DNA of 29,975 nt, taken from the NCBI GenBank assembly GCA_045637525.1, contig JAZTZP010000034.1:1-29975 (forward strand). The letters run 5' to 3'. The translations under genes were made by a program, and so were the position numbers. The notes beneath the pieces were generated by a model. The model saw nothing but the letters and a program-made list of their open reading frames with translations. It made no database searches and had not been told where the DNA came from. Source of the stretch: JAZTZP01 sp045637525 (GTDB lineage Bacteria; Bacillota; Clostridia; UBA1381). Shown one piece after another: positions 23,471 to 29,975 of the stretch. Within the stretch, counting starts at the first letter, position 1. Each line of letters starts with the position of its first letter.

Positions 23471-25054
23471 TCAAAGCTCAACACTTGATTTTCCTTCAAA
23501 CGGCAAATCGCCGAAAACGGCTTTTACGAAAGCCGCAAGTGTTTTCGGAGTCCATGAATATGCGTTTATGTATGGTATATTTGAGTTCTTGTAATACTTA
23601 TACATATACGGCGTTCCGAAGCTTCCTATAACTGTCTTTGACTTGTCGGAGCAGTTTGAAGCCCATATCGATGTTGCTTCCTCTCCCCAGAAATCAAGCG
23701 GACCTATCGGACGATGAGGACTTCTGCAAAGCGCAAATACTATTAAATCATATGCATCAGCCGCTTTTTCAACATCATCTGTCCATGCATTTTTCTGCAT
23801 TGTTACACTGCATCCGTATTTTTCAAATTCGTTTTTTAATCCGCATAAGCTTTCGTATTGCTTATCATCCGGTGTAACGCCTACAACAAGTACATTTTTA
23901 ACTTTATTTTTATCAACCGGCAACACCTTTTTCACATCATTTACAAGGGTTAAACATTTCTCTGAAATCTTACTCTCAATATCAGCAAAAAAGCTGTCGC
24001 TGACTTCGGATGTATTACCTGTTCCGTCAATAATTCCGTACTCTTTTTTCATATTCCATATTCTCTCAACTGCGGCATCAAGAATACTTTCATCAATTTC
24101 ACCCGAAAGAATACGCTTTTCCATTTCGTCAATATATTCATAAACCGGCCATAAAAGAACATCATTACCTGCCATGAAGCTGTCGATACATCTGTCAGCC
24201 GCCTGATTTCCTGCAAATCCGCCCATAACAAGTGCGTCAGTTACAACTACGCCCTTAAAACCAAGTTCTTCTCTTAAAAGCTTCGTCGTAAGCTCATAAG
24301 ACAAGGTTGCACCCGGATAAACTCCGTCAATCTTTTCAGTCTGATATTTTACCAGGTTATTATGTGCAGTCATGATAGACGGCGGATTATCCTTAAATAT
24401 CTCTTTATACATCTTTCCATAGTTTTCGTACCAGATTTCCATAGGTGTTTCATTGTCGTACGGTGCAAGATGAGAATCAACATCTTCATCATGCGGTACA
24501 CCCGGGTAATGTTTGAGACATGATATTACATTATTGTCTTTTAATGCTTTTATTTCTTCCTTTACAACTCTTGCATTAAGTTCCCATTTATCGCTTACAG
24601 CTCTTGTGTTTACCACAGGACTGTATTTTGACATATTAAGATCACATACCGGCCATAATATCCAGTTAATTCCGCTCTTTTTACTGTTATGGGCAATAAA
24701 TTCACCGGCACTGTATGAAAGCTCTTTATCATCGCATGCTCCCAAAGCCATCTGCGGCGGCAGGCTCACGCCTATTTGTTCGGCATATGTTCCAAAATCG
24801 CCAACTCCGAAAAGCGGCACTCTTAAATTCTCGTTATACTTTGCCAGAGTTTCTCCAAAACTGCTGTTTAAGCCTGTCATAAGTCCTTTTACAATTCCGT
24901 TATTATTGAAAATACCGCCAATAGGATATTTTTTTGCAAAACCTTCTATACTTCCGCACATCTCGATATGCTTTTCAGTCTCACAAAGGCATACCACAGT
25001 CTGTCCGATTTTTTCTCTTAAAGTGAGGTCTCTCCATGATGTTACTTTTTCCAT
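23471..25054 (-). CDS. GH3 glycoside hydrolase, NagZ-like
   Basis: This 527-aa cytoplasmic protein has no signal peptide. The N-terminal TIM barrel (about 1-330) carries KHYPGVPHDEDVDSHLAPY (about 180-198), the NagZ-subfamily loop with the His that serves as acid/base in that branch, and GFKGVVVTDALVMGG with the nucleophile Asp at about 272. An alpha/beta C-terminal domain (about 360-527) resembles GH3_C. The NagZ-type loop points to beta-N-acetylhexosaminidase or phosphorylase-like action rather than beta-glucosidase, but substrate is uncertain; in this locus it may act on another exo-linked sugar. It has its own promoter (25092-25120), a possible second one (25369-25398), and a terminator at 23388-23415. 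Confidence 0.85.
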   Translation of the reverse strand: MEKVTSWRDLTLREKIGQTVVCLCETEKHIEMCGSIEGFAKKYPIGGIFNNNGIVKGLMTGLNSSFGETLAKYNENLRVPLFGVGDFGTYAEQIGVSLPPQMALGACDDKELSYSAGEFIAHNSKKSGINWILWPVCDLNMSKYSPVVNTRAVSDKWELNARVVKEEIKALKDNNVISCLKHYPGVPHDEDVDSHLAPYDNETPMEIWYENYGKMYKEIFKDNPPSIMTAHNNLVKYQTEKIDGVYPGATLSYELTTKLLREELGFKGVVVTDALVMGGFAGNQAADRCIDSFMAGNDVLLWPVYEYIDEMEKRILSGEIDESILDAAVERIWNMKKEYGIIDGTGNTSEVSDSFFADIESKISEKCLTLVNDVKKVLPVDKNKVKNVLVVGVTPDDKQYESLCGLKNEFEKYGCSVTMQKNAWTDDVEKAADAYDLIVFALCRSPHRPIGPLDFWGEEATSIWASNCSDKSKTVIGSFGTPYMYKYYKNSNIPYINAYSWTPKTLAAFVKAVFGDLPFEGKSSVEL

Positions 25055-25091
25055 AAAAATATCGTCCTTTCTTTAAAATAGTTGTACTGTT

Positions 25092-25120
25092 AATATATCA
25101 CAAAATGAAAGGTTTGTCAA
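25092..25120 (-). promoter_or_regulatory. Promoter of the GH3 gene
   Basis: Consensus TTGACA (25120-25115), a 17-base spacer and TATATT (25097-25092) preceded by TGTGA lie on the minus strand, about 37 bases before the GH3 ATG. Confidence 0.7.
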
Positions 25121-25181
25121 CTACACAATATTTGTCTATAAAATATCTGCAATATATAATAAAAAATTGCACATTAAATAT

Positions 25182-25268
25182 ATGCAGTATCAGCGCAATA
25201 TAAGAAATGAACAAATAGAGCGTGCAAAATCAGCATTAAAATCTGACGTAAAAAAGAAAAACACATAG
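25182..25268 (+). pseudogene. Short ORF, possible transposase remnant
   Basis: ATG at 25182 encodes 28 residues (MQYQRNIRNEQIERAKSALK, then SDVKKKNT). The frame stays open upstream to about 25125, and there is no ribosome binding site. The pattern Y-Q-x-x-I-R-x-x-Q-I-x-R-A resembles, from memory, a conserved stretch in IS1634-type DDE transposases. This may be a decayed fragment; evidence is thin. It lies in the 25055-25562 gap, whose other contents are listed separately. Confidence 0.25.
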
Positions 25269-25288
25269 TACAAGTTTTCAACATAACT

Positions 25289-25336
25289 AAAGTCCAACAA
25301 AGCGCTTTATTACGCGGATTGTCGGACTTTTTTTGT
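25289..25336 (+). terminator. Plus-strand terminator in the GH3/response-regulator gap
   Basis: AAAGTCCAACAA (25289-25300) pairs with TTGTCGGACTTT (25319-25330) except for one A-C mismatch, and T-rich sequence follows. No intact plus-strand gene precedes it, which supports the idea of a decayed gene at 25182-25268. Confidence 0.6.
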
Positions 25337-25368
25337 TTTTAAACTGTCAAATTCGGGATTATATCAAT

Positions 25369-25398
25369 ATTATATCACAAAATATGTAGTAATGTCAA
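25369..25398 (-). promoter_or_regulatory. Second leftward promoter upstream of GH3
   Basis: TTGACA (25398-25393), an 18-base spacer and an extended -10 TGATATAAT (-10 at 25374-25369) lie on the minus strand. The -10 region is a 28-bp exact copy of the hicB promoter region. The next gene leftward is GH3, about 310 bases away. Confidence 0.55.
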
Positions 25399-25429
25399 TA
25401 GTTTTTTATTTATTCCATGCAATTATTTA

Positions 25430-25462
25430 TCACAATTTATGTGATATTATTTACAAATTTTG
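25430..25462. promoter_or_regulatory. Operator-like site upstream of the response regulator
   Basis: This is the same 33-bp motif as 22688-22720, with 3 mismatches. TCACAATTTATGTGA occupies 25430-25444, and the whole lies about 18 bases upstream of the -35. Possible autoregulation by the AraC-type regulator. Confidence 0.55.
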
Positions 25463-25480
25463 TGTTTCGTAAATTATTTG

Positions 25481-25509
25481 TTGATTTTTTTCGAAAAATA
25501 TGTTATTAT
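25481..25509 (+). promoter_or_regulatory. Promoter of the two-component genes
   Basis: TTGATT (25481-25486), a 17-base spacer and TATTAT (25504-25509). A small hairpin AGCATT-AAGC-AATGCT (25519-25534) lies in the leader, then GGAAGGCGG (25543-25551) before the ATG. Confidence 0.6.
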
Positions 25510-25562
25510 ATCATTATAAGCATTAAGCAATGCTAATTTGACGGAAGGCGGCGTTTTTTTCT

Positions 25563-26768
25563 ATGTATAAAATGATTATAATCGACGATGAAACCCTTAC
25601 ACTTCGGCTTTTTTCCAAAATGGTTAAAAATATTGCCGATGGTTTTGAGCTTGTTGCCTCTTTTGAATGTGCGGAGGATGCCATTGAATATCTTAAAACA
25701 GATCGTGTGGACGTTATTATATCTGATATTTCCATGCCCGGCATGAACGGTCTGGAATTTCTTAAATATGTTGAAATAAATCATTCTAACGCTATTTTTA
25801 TCGTTTTATCCGCTTATAAAAACTTTGACTACGTAAAAAGCGCTTTTCGTCATAACGCTTTTGAATATCTTACAAAACCTATAAACCGCGATGAGCTTCG
25901 TGAGCTTTTCGCAAGAGTTAAATCTGATCTTGACAAGAAAAATATGGATGTTGAGTGTAATTATTCCGAGCTGAAATGTCAACAGGGGCTTATCGACTAC
26001 TTAATGAAAAATACCGATGAAGAAACATTTTCAAACATCATGAAAGAAAATAACATACATATTTCGTGCGCAAAAACCCCGGTTGCCATCGTGCATACAA
26101 GTACCCGTAATATTGCCTATTTGCTGGAGCATTTCAATTACGGCTCAGACAGACTGCACACTGCATTAATTCAGATTTTACGCATGACTGATATTCCGGC
26201 TCTTTCGGTGAATTATTCACACTCCGGAATGAATATGCTTGTTTTTGCCGAAAATGACAATTTTGACGCCTTTTCAGCCTCTTTGAACAGCATTCTCTCC
26301 CGCTTTACGTCTACCTGCACCCAGCTTCTTTCGATTGAGATTGATGCGTCCGTTACCGGAGTTTACAAAAGTCTTGACGATGCCGGCAGAAGTATTTCAA
26401 AGATACTTAACCTTTCATCTACAATTGTATCCTCGGAAATTAAAAATGAACATATAAATTCGGTACTTTCGTTTATTCATGCCAACTATCAAAAGGATTT
26501 ATCCCTTTCCGATGTTGCGAACTATGTTCATCTTACACCTTTTCATTTAAGCAAGCTGTTTAAAAACATTACCGGTCTCAGCTTTGTTGCATATGTTTCG
26601 GACTATCGCCTATCAAAGGCCAAGGATATGCTCGTAAACTCTGATATGACAGTAGCGGAAATCTCTGTTAAATCGGGTTTTAACAATGCTACAACATTCT
26701 ACAGAACTTTTAAAAAGTTTACCGGGATGTCGCCTCAGGAATACAAAAATTCCGCCGGAATGGAGTGA
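25563..26768 (+). CDS. AraC-family response regulator (YesN-like)
   Basis: This 401-aa protein has an N-terminal receiver domain (1-120) with the acidic pair Asp8/Asp9, phospho-acceptor Asp55 in VIISDISMPGMNG, Ser83 (VLSAYKNFDYV) and Lys105 (LTKP). A central linker region (about 125-295) follows. The C-terminal double helix-turn-helix AraC domain (about 303-398) includes SDVANYVHLTPFHLSKLFK and ISVKSGFNNATTFYRTFKKFTGMSPQEY. In Bacillus and Clostridia this class activates CUT1 sugar-transport operons in response to a YesM-type kinase. Conserved sites in front of this gene and the transporter operon suggest it regulates both. It overlaps or abuts the kinase gene start. Confidence 0.93.
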   Translation: MYKMIIIDDETLTLRLFSKMVKNIADGFELVASFECAEDAIEYLKTDRVDVIISDISMPGMNGLEFLKYVEINHSNAIFIVLSAYKNFDYVKSAFRHNAFEYLTKPINRDELRELFARVKSDLDKKNMDVECNYSELKCQQGLIDYLMKNTDEETFSNIMKENNIHISCAKTPVAIVHTSTRNIAYLLEHFNYGSDRLHTALIQILRMTDIPALSVNYSHSGMNMLVFAENDNFDAFSASLNSILSRFTSTCTQLLSIEIDASVTGVYKSLDDAGRSISKILNLSSTIVSSEIKNEHINSVLSFIHANYQKDLSLSDVANYVHLTPFHLSKLFKNITGLSFVAYVSDYRLSKAKDMLVNSDMTVAEISVKSGFNNATTFYRTFKKFTGMSPQEYKNSAGME

Positions 26769-26773
26769 ATGCA

Positions 26774-28462
26774 ATGAAAAAAACATCAATCTGGAAAATA
26801 ATCAAAAAATACCATTGGGAGAGTCAGTTCTTAAAAAGCTGTTTTATTTGGTTTGGTATTGTTTTAATACCCACTTTTATCATAGGTGCTATTCTTACCG
26901 GCACAATAACGGTTATATACAGTCAGAAACTTAAACAGTCAAATGATTTTCACAATGCTAACACCGTATCTAAGCTTGAAAGCATTTTTACTGCTATCGA
27001 CGACTATCATTATTCTTTTTCAAATAACTATATGGTTTCGCAGTATTTGCTTGATAAAACCACCGATAATAACGATCTTTCCATCACCGTCCAGAATGTG
27101 GTATCGCTTATTAATACTTTTACGTTTTCAAACTCTTATATAGACTCCATTTATCTCTATAACCCGAAAAATAACTTTATTGTATCAAATCAAAGTTCCG
27201 GAAGCTTTGATTCGTTTTATGACACAGCATGGTACGATAATAAAAAGATGCTGATATTTCCACGTACAGTTTATTATGATGGTCGTGAACATAAATATAT
27301 AACTATTTGCAGAGATGTTATTCTTCACGGAAGCGCACTTGCGACAACAGTTTACAATATTGATGCAGATGAGCTTAAAAAGGCACTCGTTTCCGACTCA
27401 AATCCGCCGCTTATTCAGATTACGGATGAGAAAAACAACCTGTTTTTCTCGACATCGGATACAGAAAATTTTGAAAAAACTGCAAAAAACACATATATTA
27501 CAGAACTGTCTTATCAGCTGTCTTTATACGTGGATTTTTCGGATACTATAAGCGAACAGCTTAAAAATTCCGTTGTTGGTATGTTCTGGCTGTTTTTCGC
27601 TATTTTCCTTATCGGAGATATCATTCTCTCATATAAGCTGTCGGAAAATTATTTCCTGCTTATCGTAGAAAACATATTGCAGTTCCAAACCCCATATACC
27701 GATGAAAACATCAGCGAAAACAAACTCCGGGAACTCGACCTGATTGTAAAAAATCCGCTGTCTCCGACTTTCAGTAAAAAAGCAGAAAAATTCCTGATTA
27801 ACCAATATGCAAAACTCAAAAGCATGCAGCTCACCTCTCTTCAGGAACAAATAAATCCACATTTTATGTTTAATACATTAGGTCTCATTTCACTTCTTGA
27901 CCTCGAAGAAAATGACGAGCCGACAAAGATTACGGATATTACAGAAAACCTTGCCGATATTCTAAGATACTCAATCGAAACAGGAACAAATACTGTTTCA
28001 TTTGAAGAAGAGCTGTCATATCTTGATAAATACATAGATATTCAAAATATTAAGTATGACGGCAAATTTGAATACATAAAAACCTTTGATAAAGAAATAA
28101 ATAACTGTATCATCATGAAATTCATCCTCCAGCCAATTGCGGAAAATGCTATTATTCACGGAATATTAAGAAGCAAAGAAAGGCGAGGCACAATACGCCT
28201 TAACGCTTATAAAAAAGACAGCAAGCTCTATATTGATATTTCAAACACAGGTGAAACAATCCCTGAGGAAACGCTTTCGGAATTAAACATCAAATTAAGC
28301 CATTTCACGGAAATTCCGGGAAAACACATAGGTCTTATTAATGTTAATAACAGAATAAAGCTCTTGTTCGGCGAGGAATTCGGCTGTAGAATAACCTCTG
28401 AAAATAATAATACAACCGTATCAATTACTTTGCCGTTTGAAATTTATAATCAAACAAACTAA
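26774..28462 (+). CDS. Sensor histidine kinase (YesM-like)
   Basis: This 562-aa membrane kinase begins MKKTSIWKIIKKYHW; I chose ATG 26774 because GGAG (26762-26765) lies 8 bases upstream. A GTG at 26765 would add three residues and overlap the regulator stop by 4 bases. TM1 is at about 23-50 and an extracytoplasmic sensor domain (dCache-like in size) at about 52-250. TM2 is at about 255-280 (VVGMFWLFFAIFLIGDIIL). The PF06580-type His box SLQEQINPHFMFNTLGLISLL lies near residue 360, the N box PIAENAIIHGIL near 455, and GKHIGLINVNNRIKLLFG near 520. It presumably senses extracellular sugar, perhaps through the binding lipoprotein, and phosphorylates the adjacent regulator. Its stop codon lies in the stem of the following terminator. 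Confidence 0.92.
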   Translation: MKKTSIWKIIKKYHWESQFLKSCFIWFGIVLIPTFIIGAILTGTITVIYSQKLKQSNDFHNANTVSKLESIFTAIDDYHYSFSNNYMVSQYLLDKTTDNNDLSITVQNVVSLINTFTFSNSYIDSIYLYNPKNNFIVSNQSSGSFDSFYDTAWYDNKKMLIFPRTVYYDGREHKYITICRDVILHGSALATTVYNIDADELKKALVSDSNPPLIQITDEKNNLFFSTSDTENFEKTAKNTYITELSYQLSLYVDFSDTISEQLKNSVVGMFWLFFAIFLIGDIILSYKLSENYFLLIVENILQFQTPYTDENISENKLRELDLIVKNPLSPTFSKKAEKFLINQYAKLKSMQLTSLQEQINPHFMFNTLGLISLLDLEENDEPTKITDITENLADILRYSIETGTNTVSFEEELSYLDKYIDIQNIKYDGKFEYIKTFDKEINNCIIMKFILQPIAENAIIHGILRSKERRGTIRLNAYKKDSKLYIDISNTGETIPEETLSELNIKLSHFTEIPGKHIGLINVNNRIKLLFGEEFGCRITSENNNTTVSITLPFEIYNQTN

Positions 28463-28494
28463 AAAAATGCCATAAGGCATTTTTTAGTTTGTTT
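28452..28494. terminator. Bidirectional terminator between the kinase and GH28 genes
   Basis: A 19-bp stem with one bulged A (28452-28471 with 28476-28494) has loop ATAA and core AAATGCC/GGCATTT, with A- and T-runs on both sides. It contains the TAA of the kinase gene and touches the TAA of the GH28 gene, so it serves both converging transcripts. Confidence 0.85.
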
Positions 28495-29821
28495 ACCAAA
28501 TACACGCTATTTTATTCTGAAATACGCCAATATCCTCTTCTTTTTTTAATAATATTTTCTTATTACAGTTTTTCTCTGCAATTTCACCATCGGTATAACA
28601 GATAATCTCAGGCTCGAAATTTACAAACTCCACATTTTCAAATTCAATCAATGAATAGTTCGCAGCATTCATAAATTCAAAAGGTACAGCCTCTTCTTTT
28701 ACTTCTATTTTCGTATTCTTGAACTTTATTGAAATTGGGTCCTCCGCAGCTCCATACAATTGTATCGGTTCGCTTATGTTCTTAAATACACAGTTTTCAT
28801 ATGTAATTTCTTTAAGCGGACGATTTGTACACCATATATGCTTTCCGTCGAAAAGCATCTGAAACAGCGTCTTTACATTATCAAACTCGCAATTTCGTAT
28901 TGTGATATTTTCCGGTGTCTGCCTTATCTCTGCTCTGAAATCACAATAATATCTGAAAGCAGTATGAGTCAACCTTTTCGGAGCACATCCCGACGGTGCG
29001 CCTGATTTTTTCTGCTCCGGAGTAAGTCCCCCTCTGAACGGAAATCTGCCCGGAGAAAATCCCTTACAGTTTTCTACCAAAACATTTGTTCCGCCAAACC
29101 TTAAAGCACTGCACGATGAATTGAAAATACAATTTCTTATAACAACTTCTGTATTATCAAATCCGGCAATACAATCATCACCTGTATAAAAACTACAATT
29201 TTCAATTCTTATATTATCACACGTACGCACATCAAATCCGTCATGACCGCCATAAACCGTAATATTTTCGGCTGCAATATTCCGACTATTGTAAATGTTG
29301 TGTGTCCAGTTTCCGCTCCTGCGCACAGTATATCCTTTAAGCGTTATATTCTTACACTTATACATATTAATTGCATGAGGACCTCTGTATCCCTCTTCAC
29401 CCTCAGCATCATAGCAGTCAACACCGTCTATATACGAGTTTTCCTCGCCGATAATTGCAACATTTTCTGCCTTTATCGCTCTTATTATTCCGTTATTCCA
29501 CCTGCTGTACGGATTCACGCTTGCGGTTACTTTTACTTTTTCACTTAAACCGAGAGGCTCATCTATATCTACCGGCTCTGTCTTATCATCACGATACGCA
29601 AAATAATCCTCCGGATCATCGCTCGCTTCAAGCATAGCCCCGCTTTTCAAATAAAGCGTAACATTTGACCGAAGCCTTATACCACCGGTACGAAAAATCC
29701 CCGCCGGAATTATTACCGTACCGCCCCCCGCCAAAAAGCAATCATCAATTGCTTTTTGTATAATCTTAGTCTGCAAATCCGCCGAAACAACCGCACCATA
29801 ATCCATTATATTTATATCCAT
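28493..29821 (-). CDS. GH28-like parallel beta-helix protein (polygalacturonase family)
   Basis: This 442-aa protein has no signal peptide. The N-terminus (ISDYGA-like MDINIMDYGAV, QKAIDDCFLAGGGTVIIPAGIFRTGGI.LRSNVTLYLKSGAML) is typical of GH28. Repeated NITI/NI.IENC turns mark a right-handed beta-helix. The catalytic region reads DGFDVRTCDNIRIENCSFYTG (about 193-212), followed by DDCIA, matching the NTD..GDDCIA pattern with the Asp pair at about 213-214. Where GH28 normally has GHG, this protein has SSCSALRFGG, so the expected His is absent; activity or specificity may differ. Cytoplasmic exo-cleavage of galacturonides is the natural guess. AGGAGG (29834-29829) precedes the ATG, and element D lies 4 bases upstream of that, so the leader is strongly structured. 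Confidence 0.82.
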   Translation of the reverse strand: MDINIMDYGAVVSADLQTKIIQKAIDDCFLAGGGTVIIPAGIFRTGGIRLRSNVTLYLKSGAMLEASDDPEDYFAYRDDKTEPVDIDEPLGLSEKVKVTASVNPYSRWNNGIIRAIKAENVAIIGEENSYIDGVDCYDAEGEEGYRGPHAINMYKCKNITLKGYTVRRSGNWTHNIYNSRNIAAENITVYGGHDGFDVRTCDNIRIENCSFYTGDDCIAGFDNTEVVIRNCIFNSSCSALRFGGTNVLVENCKGFSPGRFPFRGGLTPEQKKSGAPSGCAPKRLTHTAFRYYCDFRAEIRQTPENITIRNCEFDNVKTLFQMLFDGKHIWCTNRPLKEITYENCVFKNISEPIQLYGAAEDPISIKFKNTKIEVKEEAVPFEFMNAANYSLIEFENVEFVNFEPEIICYTDGEIAEKNCNKKILLKKEEDIGVFQNKIACIW

Positions 29822-29838
29822 CTTTGTTCCTCCTGTAA

Positions 29839-29975
29839 ATTATAGTTTATAGGCTGTTCGCCTCTAAACTATAATAGTGAAATATTTTGCTTTCAGCAAA
29901 ATGTGAAATTCACACTTCGTGTGAGTGAAATCCATGCAAAGCATGGGTGAAATCTGTCGCTATGCGACAGGTTTC
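29839..29975. repeat. Element D: core palindrome plus GTGAAAT-linked hairpin chain (runs off the window)
   Basis: The core 29839-29853/29861-29875 pairs over 15 bp with one mismatch around CTGTTCG. Then follow four GTGAAAT linkers (29877-29883, 29903-29909, 29925-29931, 29947-29953), each followed by a hairpin: ATTTTGC/GCAAAAT, TCACAC/GTGTGA, CCATGC/GCATGG and CTGTCGC/GCGACAG. The same chain occurs inverted in element B, nearly identical over about 90 bp. It occupies all the sequence upstream of the GH28 gene to the window end. Confidence 0.8.

Noticed and set aside
24513..25076. 187-codon open frame on the plus strand
   Set aside because: It lies wholly opposite the GH3 gene, which has catalytic motifs and its own promoter. 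The antisense translation has no recognisable domain and no ribosome binding site.
29877..29975. Regularly spaced GTGAAAT as a CRISPR-like array
   Set aside because: The repeats are only 7 bases, the spacers are palindromes conserved between two loci, and there are no cas genes.

Overview
The window looks like the chromosome of a low-GC Gram-positive anaerobe of the Clostridia. The signs are AT-rich sequence with strong AGGAGG-type ribosome binding sites, sigma-A promoters, S-layer homology (SLH) surface proteins, a lipoprotein-type CUT1 sugar transporter and a YesM/YesN-type two-component pair. The large secreted proteins with SLH domains recall pectin-degrading gut Clostridia such as Monoglobus. 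That placement is an inference, not a demonstrated identity.

Layout. Bases 1-492 hold an outward-facing promoter, a 181-bp nested palindromic element and a tiny ORF. From 22,690 down to 493 a single minus-strand gene train runs: two CUT1 permeases, a palindromic element, the solute-binding lipoprotein, a large secreted toroid-type protein (903 aa), two overlapping SLH proteins (967 and 867 aa), a second toroid-type protein (1318 aa), a secreted multi-beta-sandwich protein (735 aa), an internal terminator, a GH2 beta-galactosidase and a GH105 unsaturated uronyl hydrolase. Right of its promoter lie a perfect 21-bp hairpin, a hicB antitoxin with a nonsense-mutated hicA toxin, and a GH3 gene, all on the minus strand. 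A 508-bp gap then holds promoters, a terminator and a possible transposase remnant. The response regulator and sensor kinase follow on the plus strand. A GH28-like gene on the minus strand ends the window, with a chain of hairpins directly in front of it.

Model. This reads as a Gram-positive polysaccharide utilisation locus for a uronate-containing, pectin-like polysaccharide, with rhamnogalacturonan the best guess. Secreted toroid proteins and beta-sandwich binding modules would act at the S-layer surface. The transporter imports oligosaccharides, using an ATPase encoded elsewhere. GH105, GH2, GH3 and GH28 lack signal peptides and would finish degradation in the cytoplasm. A 33-bp sequence (30/33 identical) sits upstream of both the transporter operon and the response regulator gene, so the pair probably controls the operon and itself.

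The least explained parts are the two giant paralogous secreted proteins, whose family I cannot name, and a family of palindromic elements bounded by TTATAGTTTA. Two of these carry chains of hairpins joined by GTGAAAT, and their stems differ between copies in a way that keeps the pairing.
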